NCBI RefSeq assembly: GCF_001280085.1
Contig: NZ_LGED01000091.1
Coordinates: 62,001 to 126,000 of the forward strand
DNA length: 64,000 nt
Source: Saccharothrix sp. NRRL B-16348
Lineage (GTDB): Bacteria > Actinomycetota > Actinomycetes > Mycobacteriales > Pseudonocardiaceae
Direction of reading: 5' to 3'
Below are positions 1 to 9,071 of the stretch, piece by piece (the first letter of the stretch is position 1; each line of letters opens with the position of its first letter). Made by a program: the position numbers and the translations under genes. Under the pieces are notes generated by a model. It was not told the DNA's origin, searched no databases, and saw only the letters and a program-made list of their open reading frames with translations.

Positions 1-912
1 CGCAAGCGCGGCGACGGTTTCGTCTGGATCGGGCTGCACGAGCCGGACGAGGAGCAGATCCAGGGCGTCGCGGAGACGTTCGGGCTGCACGAGCTGGCCG
101 TCGAGGACGCTGTGCACGCGCACCAGCGGCCCAAGCTCGAGCGCTACGACAACATGCTGTTCATGGTGCTCAAGACGGTCCGGTACATCCAGAACTCGTC
201 GCCGGACACCGCCAACGAGATCGTCGAGAGCGGCGAGATCATGGTGTTCCTGGGGCGCGACTTCGTGGTGACGGTCCGGCACGGCAACCACTCGGGGCTG
301 GCGGCGGTGCGGCGCGAGCTGGAGGAGGAGCCGGACCGGCTGCGCTCGGGGCCCGCCGCGGTGCTGTACTCCATCGCCGACCACGTGGTCGACAACTACC
401 TCGACGTGACCGACCACATCGAGGACGACATCGACCAGATGGAGGCGCTGGTCTTCCAGCCGCGCAGCCGGGTCAGCGCCGACCAGATCTACCTGATGAA
501 GCGCGAGGTGCTGGAGCTGCGCCGGGCGGTGATGCCGCTGGCCGTGCCGCTGCGGCGGTTGGCGGAGGGCTACACCCCGCTGATCCCCGAGCAGGTGCGC
601 TCGTACTTCCGCGACGTGGACGACCACCTCACCGAGGTGTCCGAACGCGTGATCAACTTCGACGAGTTGCTGACCACGCTGGTCAACGCCGTGCTGGCGA
701 AGATCACGCTCCAGCAGAACTCGGACATGCGCAAGCTCGCCGCGTGGGTGGCGATCATCTCCGTGCCGACCATGGTCGTCGGCGTGTACGGCATGAACTT
801 CGACTACATGCCGGAGACGCACTGGAAGTACGGCTACCCCATGGTGATCTCGGTGATCCTGGTGGTCTGCCTCACGCTGTACCGAATATTCCGTCGCAAC
901 CAGTGGCTCTGA
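1..912 (+). CDS. corA: Magnesium/cobalt transporter CorA (5' end outside window)
   Basis: The open frame runs from base 1 to the TGA at 910-912, so 303 residues are visible and the true start lies to the left. The C-terminal hallmark is present: the Gly-Met-Asn signature in YGMNF, about 40 residues from the end, lies between the two terminal membrane helices, and the last residues are basic. The long acidic and helical middle (about residues 120-230) is the cytoplasmic funnel that gates Mg2+ entry in this family. CorA is a homopentameric inner-membrane channel for Mg2+, Co2+ and Ni2+. Its place beside the trehalose-import operon matches M. tuberculosis Rv1239c. Identification is firm; only the N-terminus is missing. 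Confidence 0.95.
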   Translation, partial: RKRGDGFVWIGLHEPDEEQIQGVAETFGLHELAVEDAVHAHQRPKLERYDNMLFMVLKTVRYIQNSSPDTANEIVESGEIMVFLGRDFVVTVRHGNHSGLAAVRRELEEEPDRLRSGPAAVLYSIADHVVDNYLDVTDHIEDDIDQMEALVFQPRSRVSADQIYLMKREVLELRRAVMPLAVPLRRLAEGYTPLIPEQVRSYFRDVDDHLTEVSERVINFDELLTTLVNAVLAKITLQQNSDMRKLAAWVAIISVPTMVVGVYGMNFDYMPETHWKYGYPMVISVILVVCLTLYRIFRRNQWL

Positions 913-952
913 GCCCCCTCCCCCTCCCCTGCCCGCGACGGGATGTCCTCAC

Positions 953-1048
953 ATGTCCAGAATGTTCACCAACCCGCGGTTCTGGGTGCTCACGTTCCTG
1001 ATCGGCTGGCTCACCACGGTGACCGTGCTGATCGCCAACGGCGCCTAG
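953..1048 (+). CDS. Possible 31-aa single-pass membrane peptide
   Basis: ATG at 953 to TAG at 1046-1048, 40 bp after corA on the same strand. The predicted peptide has a short polar, arginine-containing N-terminus and one hydrophobic stretch of about 18 residues (from FWVLTFLIGW onward), ending NGA. A two-residue basic start followed by a single helix is typical of tiny actinobacterial membrane peptides. No Shine-Dalgarno sequence is obvious. Nothing can be said about function. It could be a chance frame, but it fits the gap between corA and the convergent DUF2332 gene and does not overlap either. Confidence 0.35.
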   Translation: MSRMFTNPRFWVLTFLIGWLTTVTVLIANGA

Positions 1049-1052
1049 ACCC

Positions 1053-2138
1053 TCAGTTCCAGGGCGCGGTGTCCCACGTGAACGGGATGCCGTGCCCCAC
1101 GCCCGTGCCCAGGCGCAGCGAGACGCCCGCCGGCCACAGCTTGAGCAGCAGCCGGAACTCGTACGTGCCCGCGGCGTGCGTGCGGCGCGGCTCGTAGACC
1201 AGCAGCGCCAGCGGCGCCATCCGGGTGGCCCGGGAGGCGGCGTCGGCCAGGATCGCGCGGCCCATGGCGCGGTCGGCCGGTGACACGTACTGCCAGACGA
1301 CCGAGTGCCAGACGACGGTCAGCACGTCGCGCTCCGGGCGGGCGAGCTGCTCGGCCAGCCACTCGGGGCCGGTGGCCCGCCGCACCGGCACGGGGTCGAG
1401 CCTGGCCAGCTCCACGGCGGCCTGGAGGCGGTCGAAGCGGGCCTGCTGGTCGGCCCAGACGAACGACGACAGGTGCAGCCGCCCGTCCTCTGTGGACACG
1501 TCGACGGGGTTGAGGTCGCAGCCCGCGCGCCGGACCAGGCGCAGGTTGTGGCGCAGGTCGACGGGCGGCCTGCCGGTCCACCGCGGGTCGAGGGCGAACG
1601 GGCTGCCCGGGTCGCCGAACGTCACGCCGTCGACCCGGTAGGCGACGCGGTGCGGGCGCAGGTTCAGGCCGCCGGACGCGCCGACCTCCAGCAGGCGGAT
1701 CGGGAACGTGGCGCGCCGGCCCGCCTCGTCCGCGGCCAGGTGGGTCGCGGTCTGCAGGCCGCCGAACAGGGGCGCGCTGCGGCCCGGCTCGTTGGTCTGC
1801 ACGACCGTGGACGTGACCAGGGCGTGCAGCTCGTCGGTGTGCTCGTGCAGCACGGTCAGCGCGTCGTCCCAGAGGGTGTCGAGGTCGGGTTTGCCGCCGA
1901 CCGTCGGGTAGTGCTTGGCCAGCGTCGGCGCGCGGCCCTCCAGGACGAGCCGGTGCAGCGCGCCCGCGAACCGCAGGCCGGGCACGGTGCCGTGCCGGTC
2001 GCACTCGGCGCCCGCCATCACCCGCGCGGTGATGCCGCCGCGGGCCAGGTCGTCCGCCGCCGCCACCAGCAGGGTGCGGGTGAGCGGGCTGTGGACTTCG
2101 CAGGCGCGGGACGCGTCGAGGAACAGCTCGGCGAGCAC
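1053..2138 (-). CDS. DUF2332 family protein
   Basis: A 361-residue soluble protein starting at GTG 2138. Sequence blocks such as LEVGASGGLNL (about residue 150) and the tryptophan-rich VVWHSVVWQYV (about 275) are characteristic of the DUF2332 family. The first looks like a nucleotide- or SAM-binding glycine loop, so a methyltransferase-like fold is possible, but no activity is established. Length is normal for the family. It is convergent with corA and the small peptide, and divergent from the phosphoesterase gene; the roughly 105-bp gap at 2139-2244 must hold both promoters. No signal peptide or membrane segment is seen. Confidence 0.8.
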   Translation of the reverse strand: MLAELFLDASRACEVHSPLTRTLLVAAADDLARGGITARVMAGAECDRHGTVPGLRFAGALHRLVLEGRAPTLAKHYPTVGGKPDLDTLWDDALTVLHEHTDELHALVTSTVVQTNEPGRSAPLFGGLQTATHLAADEAGRRATFPIRLLEVGASGGLNLRPHRVAYRVDGVTFGDPGSPFALDPRWTGRPPVDLRHNLRLVRRAGCDLNPVDVSTEDGRLHLSSFVWADQQARFDRLQAAVELARLDPVPVRRATGPEWLAEQLARPERDVLTVVWHSVVWQYVSPADRAMGRAILADAASRATRMAPLALLVYEPRRTHAAGTYEFRLLLKLWPAGVSLRLGTGVGHGIPFTWDTAPWN

Positions 2139-2244
2139 CCTGTGACGTTAACCCGATTTCCCTTGTGCGGCAGGGGGAGGAACGCGTTGTTCACCCTTTC
2201 ACCGGCGATCTGTCGTCGGTGGCGGCAGCGCTTAGGCTCGGTGG

Positions 2245-2901
2245 ATGCCGAGGGTGCTCGCGGTGGCCGACGAGGTGGTCGAGGGGCTGTGGACCGACCG
2301 GGTGCGGCGGCACGACGTCGACCTGGTCGTCGCGGCCGGTGACCTGCCGTTCGAGTACCTGGAGTTCCTGGCCGGCGCATTGGACCGGCCGTGCGTGTTC
2401 GTGCCCGGCAACCACGACGCCGACCTCACCGGGTACGCGAACGTCCGGGGCCTGTGGACGAAGGCGGGCATCCCGACGCGCTGGCCCGGTCCGGCGGGCG
2501 GGGTGAACGCCGACGAGCGGGTGGTGGACGTCGCCGGGCTGCGGATCGCCGGGCTGGGCGGGTCCGTCCGGTACAGCGGCGGGCCGAACCAGTGGACCGA
2601 GCGGCAGCAGGCGCGGCGGTTGCGGCGGGTGCTGCGGGCGGCCCGGTGGCGGCGGCTGCGCGACGGGCGCGGGGTGGACGTGCTGCTCACCCACTCGCCG
2701 CCGCTGGACTGCGGTGACGAGCCGGACCCGCCGCACCGGGGGTTCGCGTGCCTGCACGAGGCCGTGCGGCGGTTACGGCCCGCGGTCATGCTGCACGGGC
2801 ACATCCACCCGCACGGCCAGGTGAAGGAGGACCGCGTGCTCGGCCCGACCCGGGTCGTCAACGTGGTCGGCTACCAGGTGTTGGACGTCCCAGTGCCCTG
2901 A
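2245..2901 (+). CDS. Metallophosphoesterase (calcineurin-like)
   Basis: A 218-residue protein from ATG 2245. The two-metal phosphoesterase pattern is visible in order: an acidic N-terminal strand with Asp9, GD at 32-33, GNHD at 55-58, a THSPP block near residue 150, and the HGHIHPHG motif near 190. The first element is DE rather than the classical DxH, a variation seen in one actinobacterial subfamily. The substrate is unknown; such proteins hydrolyse phosphodiesters or phosphomonoesters in the cytoplasm. It is followed after 12 bp by a ParB-like gene with a strong AGGAGG site, so the two are probably co-transcribed. Confidence 0.85.
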   Translation: MPRVLAVADEVVEGLWTDRVRRHDVDLVVAAGDLPFEYLEFLAGALDRPCVFVPGNHDADLTGYANVRGLWTKAGIPTRWPGPAGGVNADERVVDVAGLRIAGLGGSVRYSGGPNQWTERQQARRLRRVLRAARWRRLRDGRGVDVLLTHSPPLDCGDEPDPPHRGFACLHEAVRRLRPAVMLHGHIHPHGQVKEDRVLGPTRVVNVVGYQVLDVPVP

Positions 2902-2913
2902 GGAGGAACCCCC

Positions 2914-3753
2914 GTGCCCCGTGACACCGGTTTCCCGCGGGCCGACGCGGAGAACGACTTCCTGCGCGCCCGCCGTCGCCAGGTGATGTCGCGGCTGGCC
3001 GCGTGGCTGCGCCGCGAGCCGGACGACGTGAACATCATGCTGCCGTTCCACGAGGTGGTGGAGTCGCTGGGGATGCTCAGCGAGCGGCGGCTGGGGCTGC
3101 GGACGATCCGGCTGGACTCGATCGTCGGCAGCGTGGACCGGACCCGTGACTTCGACCGGCGGTTCCGGCCGACGTCGGCGCGGGTGCGGGAGCGGTGGCA
3201 GCGGCTGGCGCTGGCGCAGCGGCGCGGCGAGGCGGTGCCGCCGATCGAGGTGTACCGGGTGGGTGACCTGCACTTCGTCCAGGACGGGCACCACCGGGTG
3301 TCGGTCGCGCACGCGTTGGGGCTGGAGGTGATCGACGCGTACGTGACGGAGGTCGTGACGCGGATCGCGGCGCACGGCATCCGGCACCGGGGCGACCTGA
3401 TCGTGAAGGACTACCGGCGGCTGTTCCTGGAGCGGGTGCCGCTGGGCGGGCAGGCGCGGGCGGAGGTGCTGCTGTCGGACCCGTGGGAGTACGCCGCGCT
3501 GGGCGAGCACGTGGAGGCGTGGGGGTTCCGGCTGATGCAGGACGAGGGCGTGTTCCTGGACCGGGTCACGGTCGCCGGGCGCTGGCACGCCGAGGAGTAC
3601 CGGCCGGTGGTGGAGCTGCTGCGGCAGGCGGACCTGGTGGGCGACCGCACGGAGACCGAGGCGTACCTGTGGGTGGCGGCCGAGCGGTACCGGCTGATCC
3701 GCACGCACCGGTGGGACTCCGACGTCATCTCGACCCTGCGGTCGCGCCGGTGA
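2914..3753 (+). CDS. ParB/sulfiredoxin-fold nuclease-like protein
   Basis: A 279-residue protein starting at GTG 2914 behind a clear AGGAGG site eight bases upstream. The middle holds the ParB-like core: PPIEVYRVGD followed by QDGHHRVSVAHALG (about residues 109-139), where DGHHR resembles the conserved box that binds a nucleotide phosphate in ParB and sulfiredoxin folds. The rest is mostly charged helix, with no helix-turn-helix of classical chromosome ParB and no signal peptide. It is not the segregation protein. Co-occurrence with the upstream phosphoesterase suggests nucleic-acid or phosphate chemistry, but this is inference. Confidence 0.7.
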   Translation: MPRDTGFPRADAENDFLRARRRQVMSRLAAWLRREPDDVNIMLPFHEVVESLGMLSERRLGLRTIRLDSIVGSVDRTRDFDRRFRPTSARVRERWQRLALAQRRGEAVPPIEVYRVGDLHFVQDGHHRVSVAHALGLEVIDAYVTEVVTRIAAHGIRHRGDLIVKDYRRLFLERVPLGGQARAEVLLSDPWEYAALGEHVEAWGFRLMQDEGVFLDRVTVAGRWHAEEYRPVVELLRQADLVGDRTETEAYLWVAAERYRLIRTHRWDSDVISTLRSRR

Positions 3754-3802
3754 GCCGTCCCGCGGCGGGGCTGCGGGCTGGGGGCCGTGGGCATTCGCGG
3801 GG

Positions 3803-4801
3803 CTACCGCTGGCCTTCGAGCCTGGGCAGCGGGCGGGCCTGGTCCATCACCCGGTCCGTGTAGCTGTCGAGCAGCCGGGTCGCGACCTGCTGGCCGTACC
3901 CGAGGATGACGGCCCAGAGCAGCAGGGCGGCCTGGGACGCCACCCCGATCAGGCCGGTCGTGACGCCCGCGCCGAGGGCCAGGATGCCGACCACGGCGAG
4001 CGCCGCGCCCAGCAGGACCTTGATCATCGCCTGGTAGCCGACCATCACGTACGGCGAGAGGCTGGGGCGACGGCGCAGGAGCAGGACGACGGCCGAGAGC
4101 ACCGCCCCGAACGCGCCGAACAGCTGGATCAGCCACACGTCCGCGCCGGTCGCCGACTTGCCCGACGGGCACACCGTCGGCAGCTTCTCCGCGCTGACGC
4201 ACATCGGCACGAAGCCCGGTTCGAGCAGGCCGATCACGCCGAGCGCGGTGTTCACCACGAACAGCACCACGGACGTGGCGATGAGCTTGTTGCGCAGCGC
4301 CCGCGACCCGGCGTGGGCGAAGTCGGACGCGTCGAACGCCGCCCGCAGCGCGTCCACCACGATCTCCCGCTCCACCGCGAGCGGGAACTCGCCGGGCCGC
4401 AGCTCCTCCAGCGCGACCCGCCGCGGGTCGTGCTCGTCGAGGTTCTCCGCGACCCTGGCCTTCAGGCCGGGTAACCGCCCGAGGAACCCGCTGTCCGCCG
4501 CCACGACCGCGATCTCGGCCTCGTGCAACGACCGCCAGGCCCGCTCGATGTGCCACCCGGACCACCACGACGCCACCGTCCGCCACCGCGACTCGGCCCG
4601 CGTGACCATGTCCTCGACGACGGCGGCCTCCTGCTCCGCCACCCCGCGCCACTGTTGGCTCTCCTGGTCGAGCGGATCCGGGGGTCCGAGGGCGGCGAGG
4701 TCGGCGCGCACGCGGTCCAGCCGCGACTGCACCACCAGCCGCCAGTCCGTGACCCGGGGAGTGCGCGTGCCCATGTCCAGCATCGTCGCAGCAAGGTCCA
4801 C
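3803..4801 (-). CDS. Four-helix membrane protein of unknown function
   Basis: About 332 residues from the upstream-most start; an ATG about 27 bases downstream (protein beginning MGTRTP) is a plausible alternative. The first 170 residues are soluble, helical and tryptophan-rich (SRWRTVASWWSGWHIERAW), followed by about four hydrophobic segments between residues 175 and 310. The loop between the first two membrane segments contains two cysteines (MCVSAEKLPTVCP), which could form an extracytoplasmic disulfide. I do not recognise a named family. It is convergent with the ParB-like gene. A transport or sensor role cannot be argued from the sequence. Confidence 0.65.
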   Translation of the reverse strand: MDLAATMLDMGTRTPRVTDWRLVVQSRLDRVRADLAALGPPDPLDQESQQWRGVAEQEAAVVEDMVTRAESRWRTVASWWSGWHIERAWRSLHEAEIAVVAADSGFLGRLPGLKARVAENLDEHDPRRVALEELRPGEFPLAVEREIVVDALRAAFDASDFAHAGSRALRNKLIATSVVLFVVNTALGVIGLLEPGFVPMCVSAEKLPTVCPSGKSATGADVWLIQLFGAFGAVLSAVVLLLRRRPSLSPYVMVGYQAMIKVLLGAALAVVGILALGAGVTTGLIGVASQAALLLWAVILGYGQQVATRLLDSYTDRVMDQARPLPRLEGQR

Positions 4802-4928
4802 CTATCAGGCGATCACCCGAAGGTGTGACCAACGGGGAAGATCCGATTCAGAGCGCCGGCAATCAGGTGAACTCGGGCGGACCCGTGCCGAGGAGCGGGG
4901 AAGCGCCGACGGCACCTCCCCGCCCGCC

Positions 4929-5816
4929 TCAGGCCGTGCGGCCGGGCTCGACCAGTTCACGCAGGCGCGGCGGCATGCGCTTCTCCAGGCCGAACGGTTC
5001 CAGGTGGGCCTGGAGGACGCCGTCGAACGCCCGCTTCACCGACGCGGTGTCCCACGTGTCGCTCTCCAGGATCGGCTGCTTGAAGTACGGGTGGCCGACG
5101 AGGTGCAGCTGCCTGCCGTTGCACCGCACGATCTGGCCCGTGATGCCGTCGGCGGCGTCGCTGAGCAGGAACAGCACGAGCGGCGCGACCTTGCCGGGGG
5201 TGCGGTCGGCGGGGATGGCCCGCAGCGAGCGCTCCGACTTCCACACCATCCGGGTGTGCGCGACCGGGCAGACGGCGTTGACCCGGATGTTGTCCCCTTC
5301 CAGGTCGAGGGCCCACGACGAGCTGAGCGACGCCACCGCGCCTTTGGTGGCCGAGTAGGTGGCGAGTTTCCGCTGGCCGAGAAACGCGCCTGACGAAATG
5401 TTCACGATCGAGCCGTGGCCCTGCTCGCGCATCACGCGCATCGCGGCCATTCCGGTGTATATGACTCCCAGGAGGTTGACCTCGACGATCCGCCGGATGG
5501 ATTCCGGCTCGTCCTCCCACGGCAGCGCCTCGTAGTTGAGCCCAGCGTTGTTCACCAGGCCGTCGACCCGGCCGAACTCGGCCTGGCACATTCCCACGAT
5601 CTTCTCGGCCTCGCTGGGATCGGCCACCGACGCCGTGCTCGCCACCGCGCGCCCGCCGTACGCCCTGATGTGTTGAGCGACCTGTTCGGCCTGGTCAGCG
5701 TCGATGTCGTTGACCACGACCGCCGCGCCGGCCTGCGCGGCGTGCATCGCGTAGGCCTCGCCCAACCCTCGTCCCGCCCCGGTGATCACGACTGCTTTGC
5801 CGTCAAGAATCCCCAT
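4929..5816 (-). CDS. Short-chain dehydrogenase/reductase
   Basis: A 295-residue classical-type SDR from ATG 5816. The nucleotide-binding motif TGAGRGLG is at residues 12-19, an acidic pair after the second strand (NDIDAD) favours NAD(H), NNAG is near residue 90, and the catalytic Ser-Tyr-Lys set reads SSGAFLG..YSATKG near 145-165. A C-terminal extension of about 50 residues after the usual end is typical of the multifunctional-enzyme type-2 subgroup acting on acyl-CoA or steroid intermediates. The substrate is unknown. It stands alone with about 285 bp of upstream non-coding sequence. Confidence 0.88.
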   Translation of the reverse strand: MGILDGKAVVITGAGRGLGEAYAMHAAQAGAAVVVNDIDADQAEQVAQHIRAYGGRAVASTASVADPSEAEKIVGMCQAEFGRVDGLVNNAGLNYEALPWEDEPESIRRIVEVNLLGVIYTGMAAMRVMREQGHGSIVNISSGAFLGQRKLATYSATKGAVASLSSSWALDLEGDNIRVNAVCPVAHTRMVWKSERSLRAIPADRTPGKVAPLVLFLLSDAADGITGQIVRCNGRQLHLVGHPYFKQPILESDTWDTASVKRAFDGVLQAHLEPFGLEKRMPPRLRELVEPGRTA

Positions 5817-6052
5817 CTCGCGCTCTTCTCTGTGCTCGGCGGACTCCCCTGCCCCGGCCCTTTACGGCCGGAGTCGTTTCCGCCTTCGACCAGCGTGGGG
5901 ATCGGCGGCACCCGAAGCGCCACAAATGCGACGAGGTGTGTGTTTGCTGCGCTGAATGGCCTATGGAGTTCGTCCCTGCCGATGGTCCGGACTGGTCGGC
6001 AACGGCCCGTGACCACCGGAAACCTCCCGTTGAGCTTCGCCGGAAAGTGTGA

Positions 6053-6087
6053 AAGGCCGTCCCCGTCGAGTGAACGGGGACGGCCTT
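6053..6087 (-). terminator. Hairpin terminator of the sugC operon
   Basis: A perfect 14-bp inverted repeat (6053-6066 and 6074-6087, arm AAGGCCGTCCCCGT) with a 7-base loop lies 15 bp past the sugC stop. On the minus strand the stem is followed by TTTCACACTT, a short T-rich run. It fits an intrinsic terminator for lpqY-sugABC and may also protect the SDR promoter region. Confidence 0.8.
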
Positions 6088-6101
6088 CCGACGCGCGGGG
6101 T

Positions 6102-7283
6102 TCAGCCGCGGTAGGTGAGGTTGCGGCCGTTGCCGGGGTCGAACAGCTGCACCTTGTCCGCGTCGAACCAGATGTCGGCCGGCTCGCCCTCCACCGCGGT
6201 GGACGTCGCGGCGATCCGGGCGACCAGCGACACGCCGCCGCCGGGCACGTCGGCCGAGCCCGCGTCGGCCGCGAGCTCGGCCAGCTCCGCCGACGTCGCC
6301 TGTTCACCCTGGAGGCTGAAGTAGGCGAACTTGTCGGAGCCCATCGACTCCAGCACGTCCACGTGGTTGGTGAACGTGACCCCGTTCGAGCGAACGGCGT
6401 CGTCCACCAGTCGGGCGTCCTCGAAGTGCTCGGGCCGCAACCCCATGATCACCTCGCGGGGCGCCTCGGCGACTTCCAGCAGCCCGCGCACCCGGTCGGT
6501 GAGCGGCACGTCGCCGAGCGCCGACCGCAGCACGCCGTGCTCCAGCGCGGCGGGCACGAAGTTCATCGCGGGCGAGCCGATGAACCCGGCGACGAACAGG
6601 TTGGCCGGGTTGTCGTAGAGGAACTGCGGCGCGCCGACCTGCTGCACCGCGCCGCCGCGCATCACCACGACCCGGTCGCCGAGGGTCATCGCCTCGGTCT
6701 GGTCGTGCGTGACGTACACGGTGGTGGTGCCGAGCTGCTTCTGCAGCCGCGACACCGACGTGCGCATCTGCACGCGCAGCTTGGCGTCGAGGTTCGACAG
6801 CGGCTCGTCCATCAGGAACGCCTTGGGGCTGCGCACGATCGCCCGCCCCATCGCGACCCGCTGCCGCTGCCCGCCCGACAGGTTCGCCGGCTTGCGGTCC
6901 AGGTGGTGGGTCAGGTCGAGGATCTCGGCGGCGTCCCGGACCTTCTTCTCCACGGTGGCGTCGTCCACCTTGGCCAGCCGCAGCGGGAAGGCCATGTTCT
7001 CCTTCACCGTCATGTGCGGGTAGAGCGCGTAGGACTGGAACACCATCGCGATGTCGCGGTCCTTGGGCGCGCGCTCGTTGACCCGTTCGCCGCCGATGCG
7101 CAGCTCGCCGGACGTGATGTCCTCCAGGCCCGCGATCATGTTGAGGGTCGTGGACTTCCCGCAGCCGGACGGGCCGACCAGGATGATGAACTCGCCGTCG
7201 GCGACCTCGATGTCCACGTCCCGCACGGCCACCGCGCCGTCGGGGTACTGCTTGGTCACGTTGTCCAGAACGATCTCGGCCAT
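6102..7283 (-). CDS. sugC: Trehalose ABC importer, ATP-binding protein SugC
   Basis: The ATPase subunit that powers trehalose uptake at the cytoplasmic face. It has 393 residues: Walker [10 protein letters not shown] at 37-45, Q-loop [10 protein letters not shown] at 81-90, signature LSGGQRQR at 135-142, Walker B FLMDEP at 156-161, and the switch histidine in [10 protein letters not shown]-terminal OB-type regulatory domain (about 240-390) is typical of the MalK/MsmK/UgpC subfamily. It is the last gene of a four-gene operon and starts 4 bases after sugB. Orthology to Rv1238 rests on order and on the neighbouring LpqY; the ATPase alone would fit any sugar importer of this class. Confidence 0.9.
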   Translation of the reverse strand: MAEIVLDNVTKQYPDGAVAVRDVDIEVADGEFIILVGPSGCGKSTTLNMIAGLEDITSGELRIGGERVNERAPKDRDIAMVFQSYALYPHMTVKENMAFPLRLAKVDDATVEKKVRDAAEILDLTHHLDRKPANLSGGQRQRVAMGRAIVRSPKAFLMDEPLSNLDAKLRVQMRTSVSRLQKQLGTTTVYVTHDQTEAMTLGDRVVVMRGGAVQQVGAPQFLYDNPANLFVAGFIGSPAMNFVPAALEHGVLRSALGDVPLTDRVRGLLEVAEAPREVIMGLRPEHFEDARLVDDAVRSNGVTFTNHVDVLESMGSDKFAYFSLQGEQATSAELAELAADAGSADVPGGGVSLVARIAATSTAVEGEPADIWFDADKVQLFDPGNGRNLTYRG

Positions 7284-7287
7284 TGCT

Positions 7288-8133
7288 TCACCCCTTGACG
7301 GCGCCGGAGGTCAACCCGGCGACGATCCGACGCTGGAAGAACAACACGAAGAGGATGATCGGGATGGTGATCACCACGGCGGCGGCGGCGATCGACCCGG
7401 TCGGGTCCTCGAACTGCGAGCTGCCGGTGAAGAACGACAGCGCGACCGGCACCGTGCGCGAGCTCTCGGTGGAGGTCAGCGAGATCGCGAACAGGAAGTC
7501 GTTCCAGCAGAAGATGAACACCAGGATCGCGGTGGTGAACACGCCGGGCGCGGCCAGCGGCGCGATGACCCGGCGGAACGCCTGGCCGGGCGTCGCGCCG
7601 TCCATCTTCGCGGCCTTCTCCAGCTCCCACGGGATCTCGCGGAAGAACGCCGACAGCGTGTAGATCGCCAACGGCAGCGCGAACGTGATGTACGGCAGGA
7701 TCAGGCCGGGCCACGTGTCGAACAGCCCGAGCGTCCGCTCGATCTCGAACAGCGGCGAGACCAGCGAGATCTGCGGGAACATCGCGATCAGCAGCGACAC
7801 CCCGACCAGCAGCCGCTTGCCGGGGAAGTCGAGCCGGGCGATCGCGTAGGCGGCCATCGTGCCGAACACGACCGCGACGGCCGTGGCGATCAGCGCGATG
7901 CCGATCGAGTTCACCAGCGCGCGGACGAACTCCGTGGTGGCGAAGATCGCCTTGTAGTTGTCGAACGTCCAGGCGCGCGGGATGAAGTTGCCGTCGCCCA
8001 AGGTCTCCTTGGTCTTGAACGACAACGACACGATCCACAGCACCGGGACCAGCGCGTACGCCACCACCAGGACGTTGAGCACGGTCCAGCGCGCCTTGCG
8101 GCCCGTCGTCACCGCTCCGCCGATGCCCGCCAT
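7288..8133 (-). CDS. sugB: Trehalose ABC importer, permease SugB
   Basis: A 281-residue MalG-type membrane permease. The ATG at 8133-8131 shares one base with the TGA of sugA (TGATG), so translation is coupled; the longer open frame upstream is antisense-type noise. About six hydrophobic segments are present, and the EAA loop that docks on the ATPase reads [17 protein letters not shown] before [12 protein letters not shown], near residue 190. The MDGA core of that loop is exactly conserved with SugA. Together the two permeases form the translocation pore for trehalose taken from the periplasm-like space. Confidence 0.9.
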   Translation of the reverse strand: MAGIGGAVTTGRKARWTVLNVLVVAYALVPVLWIVSLSFKTKETLGDGNFIPRAWTFDNYKAIFATTEFVRALVNSIGIALIATAVAVVFGTMAAYAIARLDFPGKRLLVGVSLLIAMFPQISLVSPLFEIERTLGLFDTWPGLILPYITFALPLAIYTLSAFFREIPWELEKAAKMDGATPGQAFRRVIAPLAAPGVFTTAILVFIFCWNDFLFAISLTSTESSRTVPVALSFFTGSSQFEDPTGSIAAAAVVITIPIILFVLFFQRRIVAGLTSGAVKG

Positions 8134-9071
8134 CAGCGCCTCCCCCCGCCGTCGCCGCCGGGCGCGGCGGTGCCGAACAGCTTCACGAACACGAACGCGA
8201 TGACCGCCACCGCGATGAAGATCAGCACCGACATGGTGGAGCCGATGCCCAGGTTCAGGCCCTTGATCAGGTTGTTGTAGGTCAGCATCGACACCGACGA
8301 CGTGCCCTGCGAGCCCGCCGTGAGCACGAACAGGTTGTCGAAGATGCGGAACGCGTCGAGCGTGCGGAACAGCAGCGCCACCAGGATGGCGGGCTTCATC
8401 ACCGGCACCATGACCTTGGTGAACCGCTGCCACGCGCTCGCGCCGTCCATCGCGGCGGCCTTGAGCAGGTCGTCCGGCACCAGGGCCAGGCCCGCCATCA
8501 GCAGCAGCGCCATGAACGGCGTGGTCTTCCAGATCTCGGCCAGCGTCACGACCATGATCGCCGGGATCTTCTCGGTGAGCACCGGGTCGCCGCCCGCGAC
8601 CGTCTCGGCCAGGTAGCCGGTGCCGGGCGTCCAGGCGTAGCGCCAGGAGAACGCGGCGACGACCGTGACGATGCCGTACGGGATGAGCGTGGACGTGCGC
8701 ACGATGCCCCGGCCGACCAGGGTGCGGTGCATGATCAGGGCCAGCGCCATGCCGAGCACCAGCTCGACCGCCACGGACACCACCGTGATCAGCACCGTCA
8801 CCCACATGGCGTTCCACCAGTAGGGGTTGGTCAGCACGGTGACGTAGTTGTCGAGGCCGACGAACTCGGTGCGGTCGGGGAACTTCAGGTCGTAGCGCTG
8901 CAGCGACAGCCAGAGGGAGTAGAGGATCGGCCAGCCCGCGACGGCGGCCATGATGAGGATCGCGGGCGCGCACAGCAGCAGGCCGAGGCGTCGTTCGGCC
9001 TTCTTGCCCTCGCTGAGCGCCGCCTTGGCCTTGGGCGACAGCCGGGGCTCGGCGTCCAGCGCGTGGCTCAC
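8133..9071 (-). CDS. sugA: Trehalose ABC importer, permease SugA
   Basis: A 312-residue MalF-type permease starting at GTG 9071-9069, which overlaps the lpqY stop as GTGA. The N-terminal 25 residues are cytoplasmic and charged; the first membrane helix begins at [11 protein letters not shown]. The EAA loop reads [16 protein letters not shown] and then VMVPVMKP, about residue 205. It lacks the very large periplasmic loop of enteric MalF, as is usual in actinobacterial sugar permeases. Order, coupling and partner genes all match M. tuberculosis Rv1236. Confidence 0.9.
   Translation of the reverse strand: MSHALDAEPRLSPKAKAALSEGKKAERRLGLLLCAPAILIMAAVAGWPILYSLWLSLQRYDLKFPDRTEFVGLDNYVTVLTNPYWWNAMWVTVLITVVSVAVELVLGMALALIMHRTLVGRGIVRTSTLIPYGIVTVVAAFSWRYAWTPGTGYLAETVAGGDPVLTEKIPAIMVVTLAEIWKTTPFMALLLMAGLALVPDDLLKAAAMDGASAWQRFTKVMVPVMKPAILVALLFRTLDAFRIFDNLFVLTAGSQGTSSVSMLTYNNLIKGLNLGIGSTMSVLIFIAVAVIAFVFVKLFGTAAPGGDGGGRR

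Noticed and set aside
2914..3753. The ParB-like gene as the chromosome segregation parB
   Set aside because: No helix-turn-helix domain, no parA or parS neighbours, and the chromosomal parAB locus is near the origin in actinobacteria.
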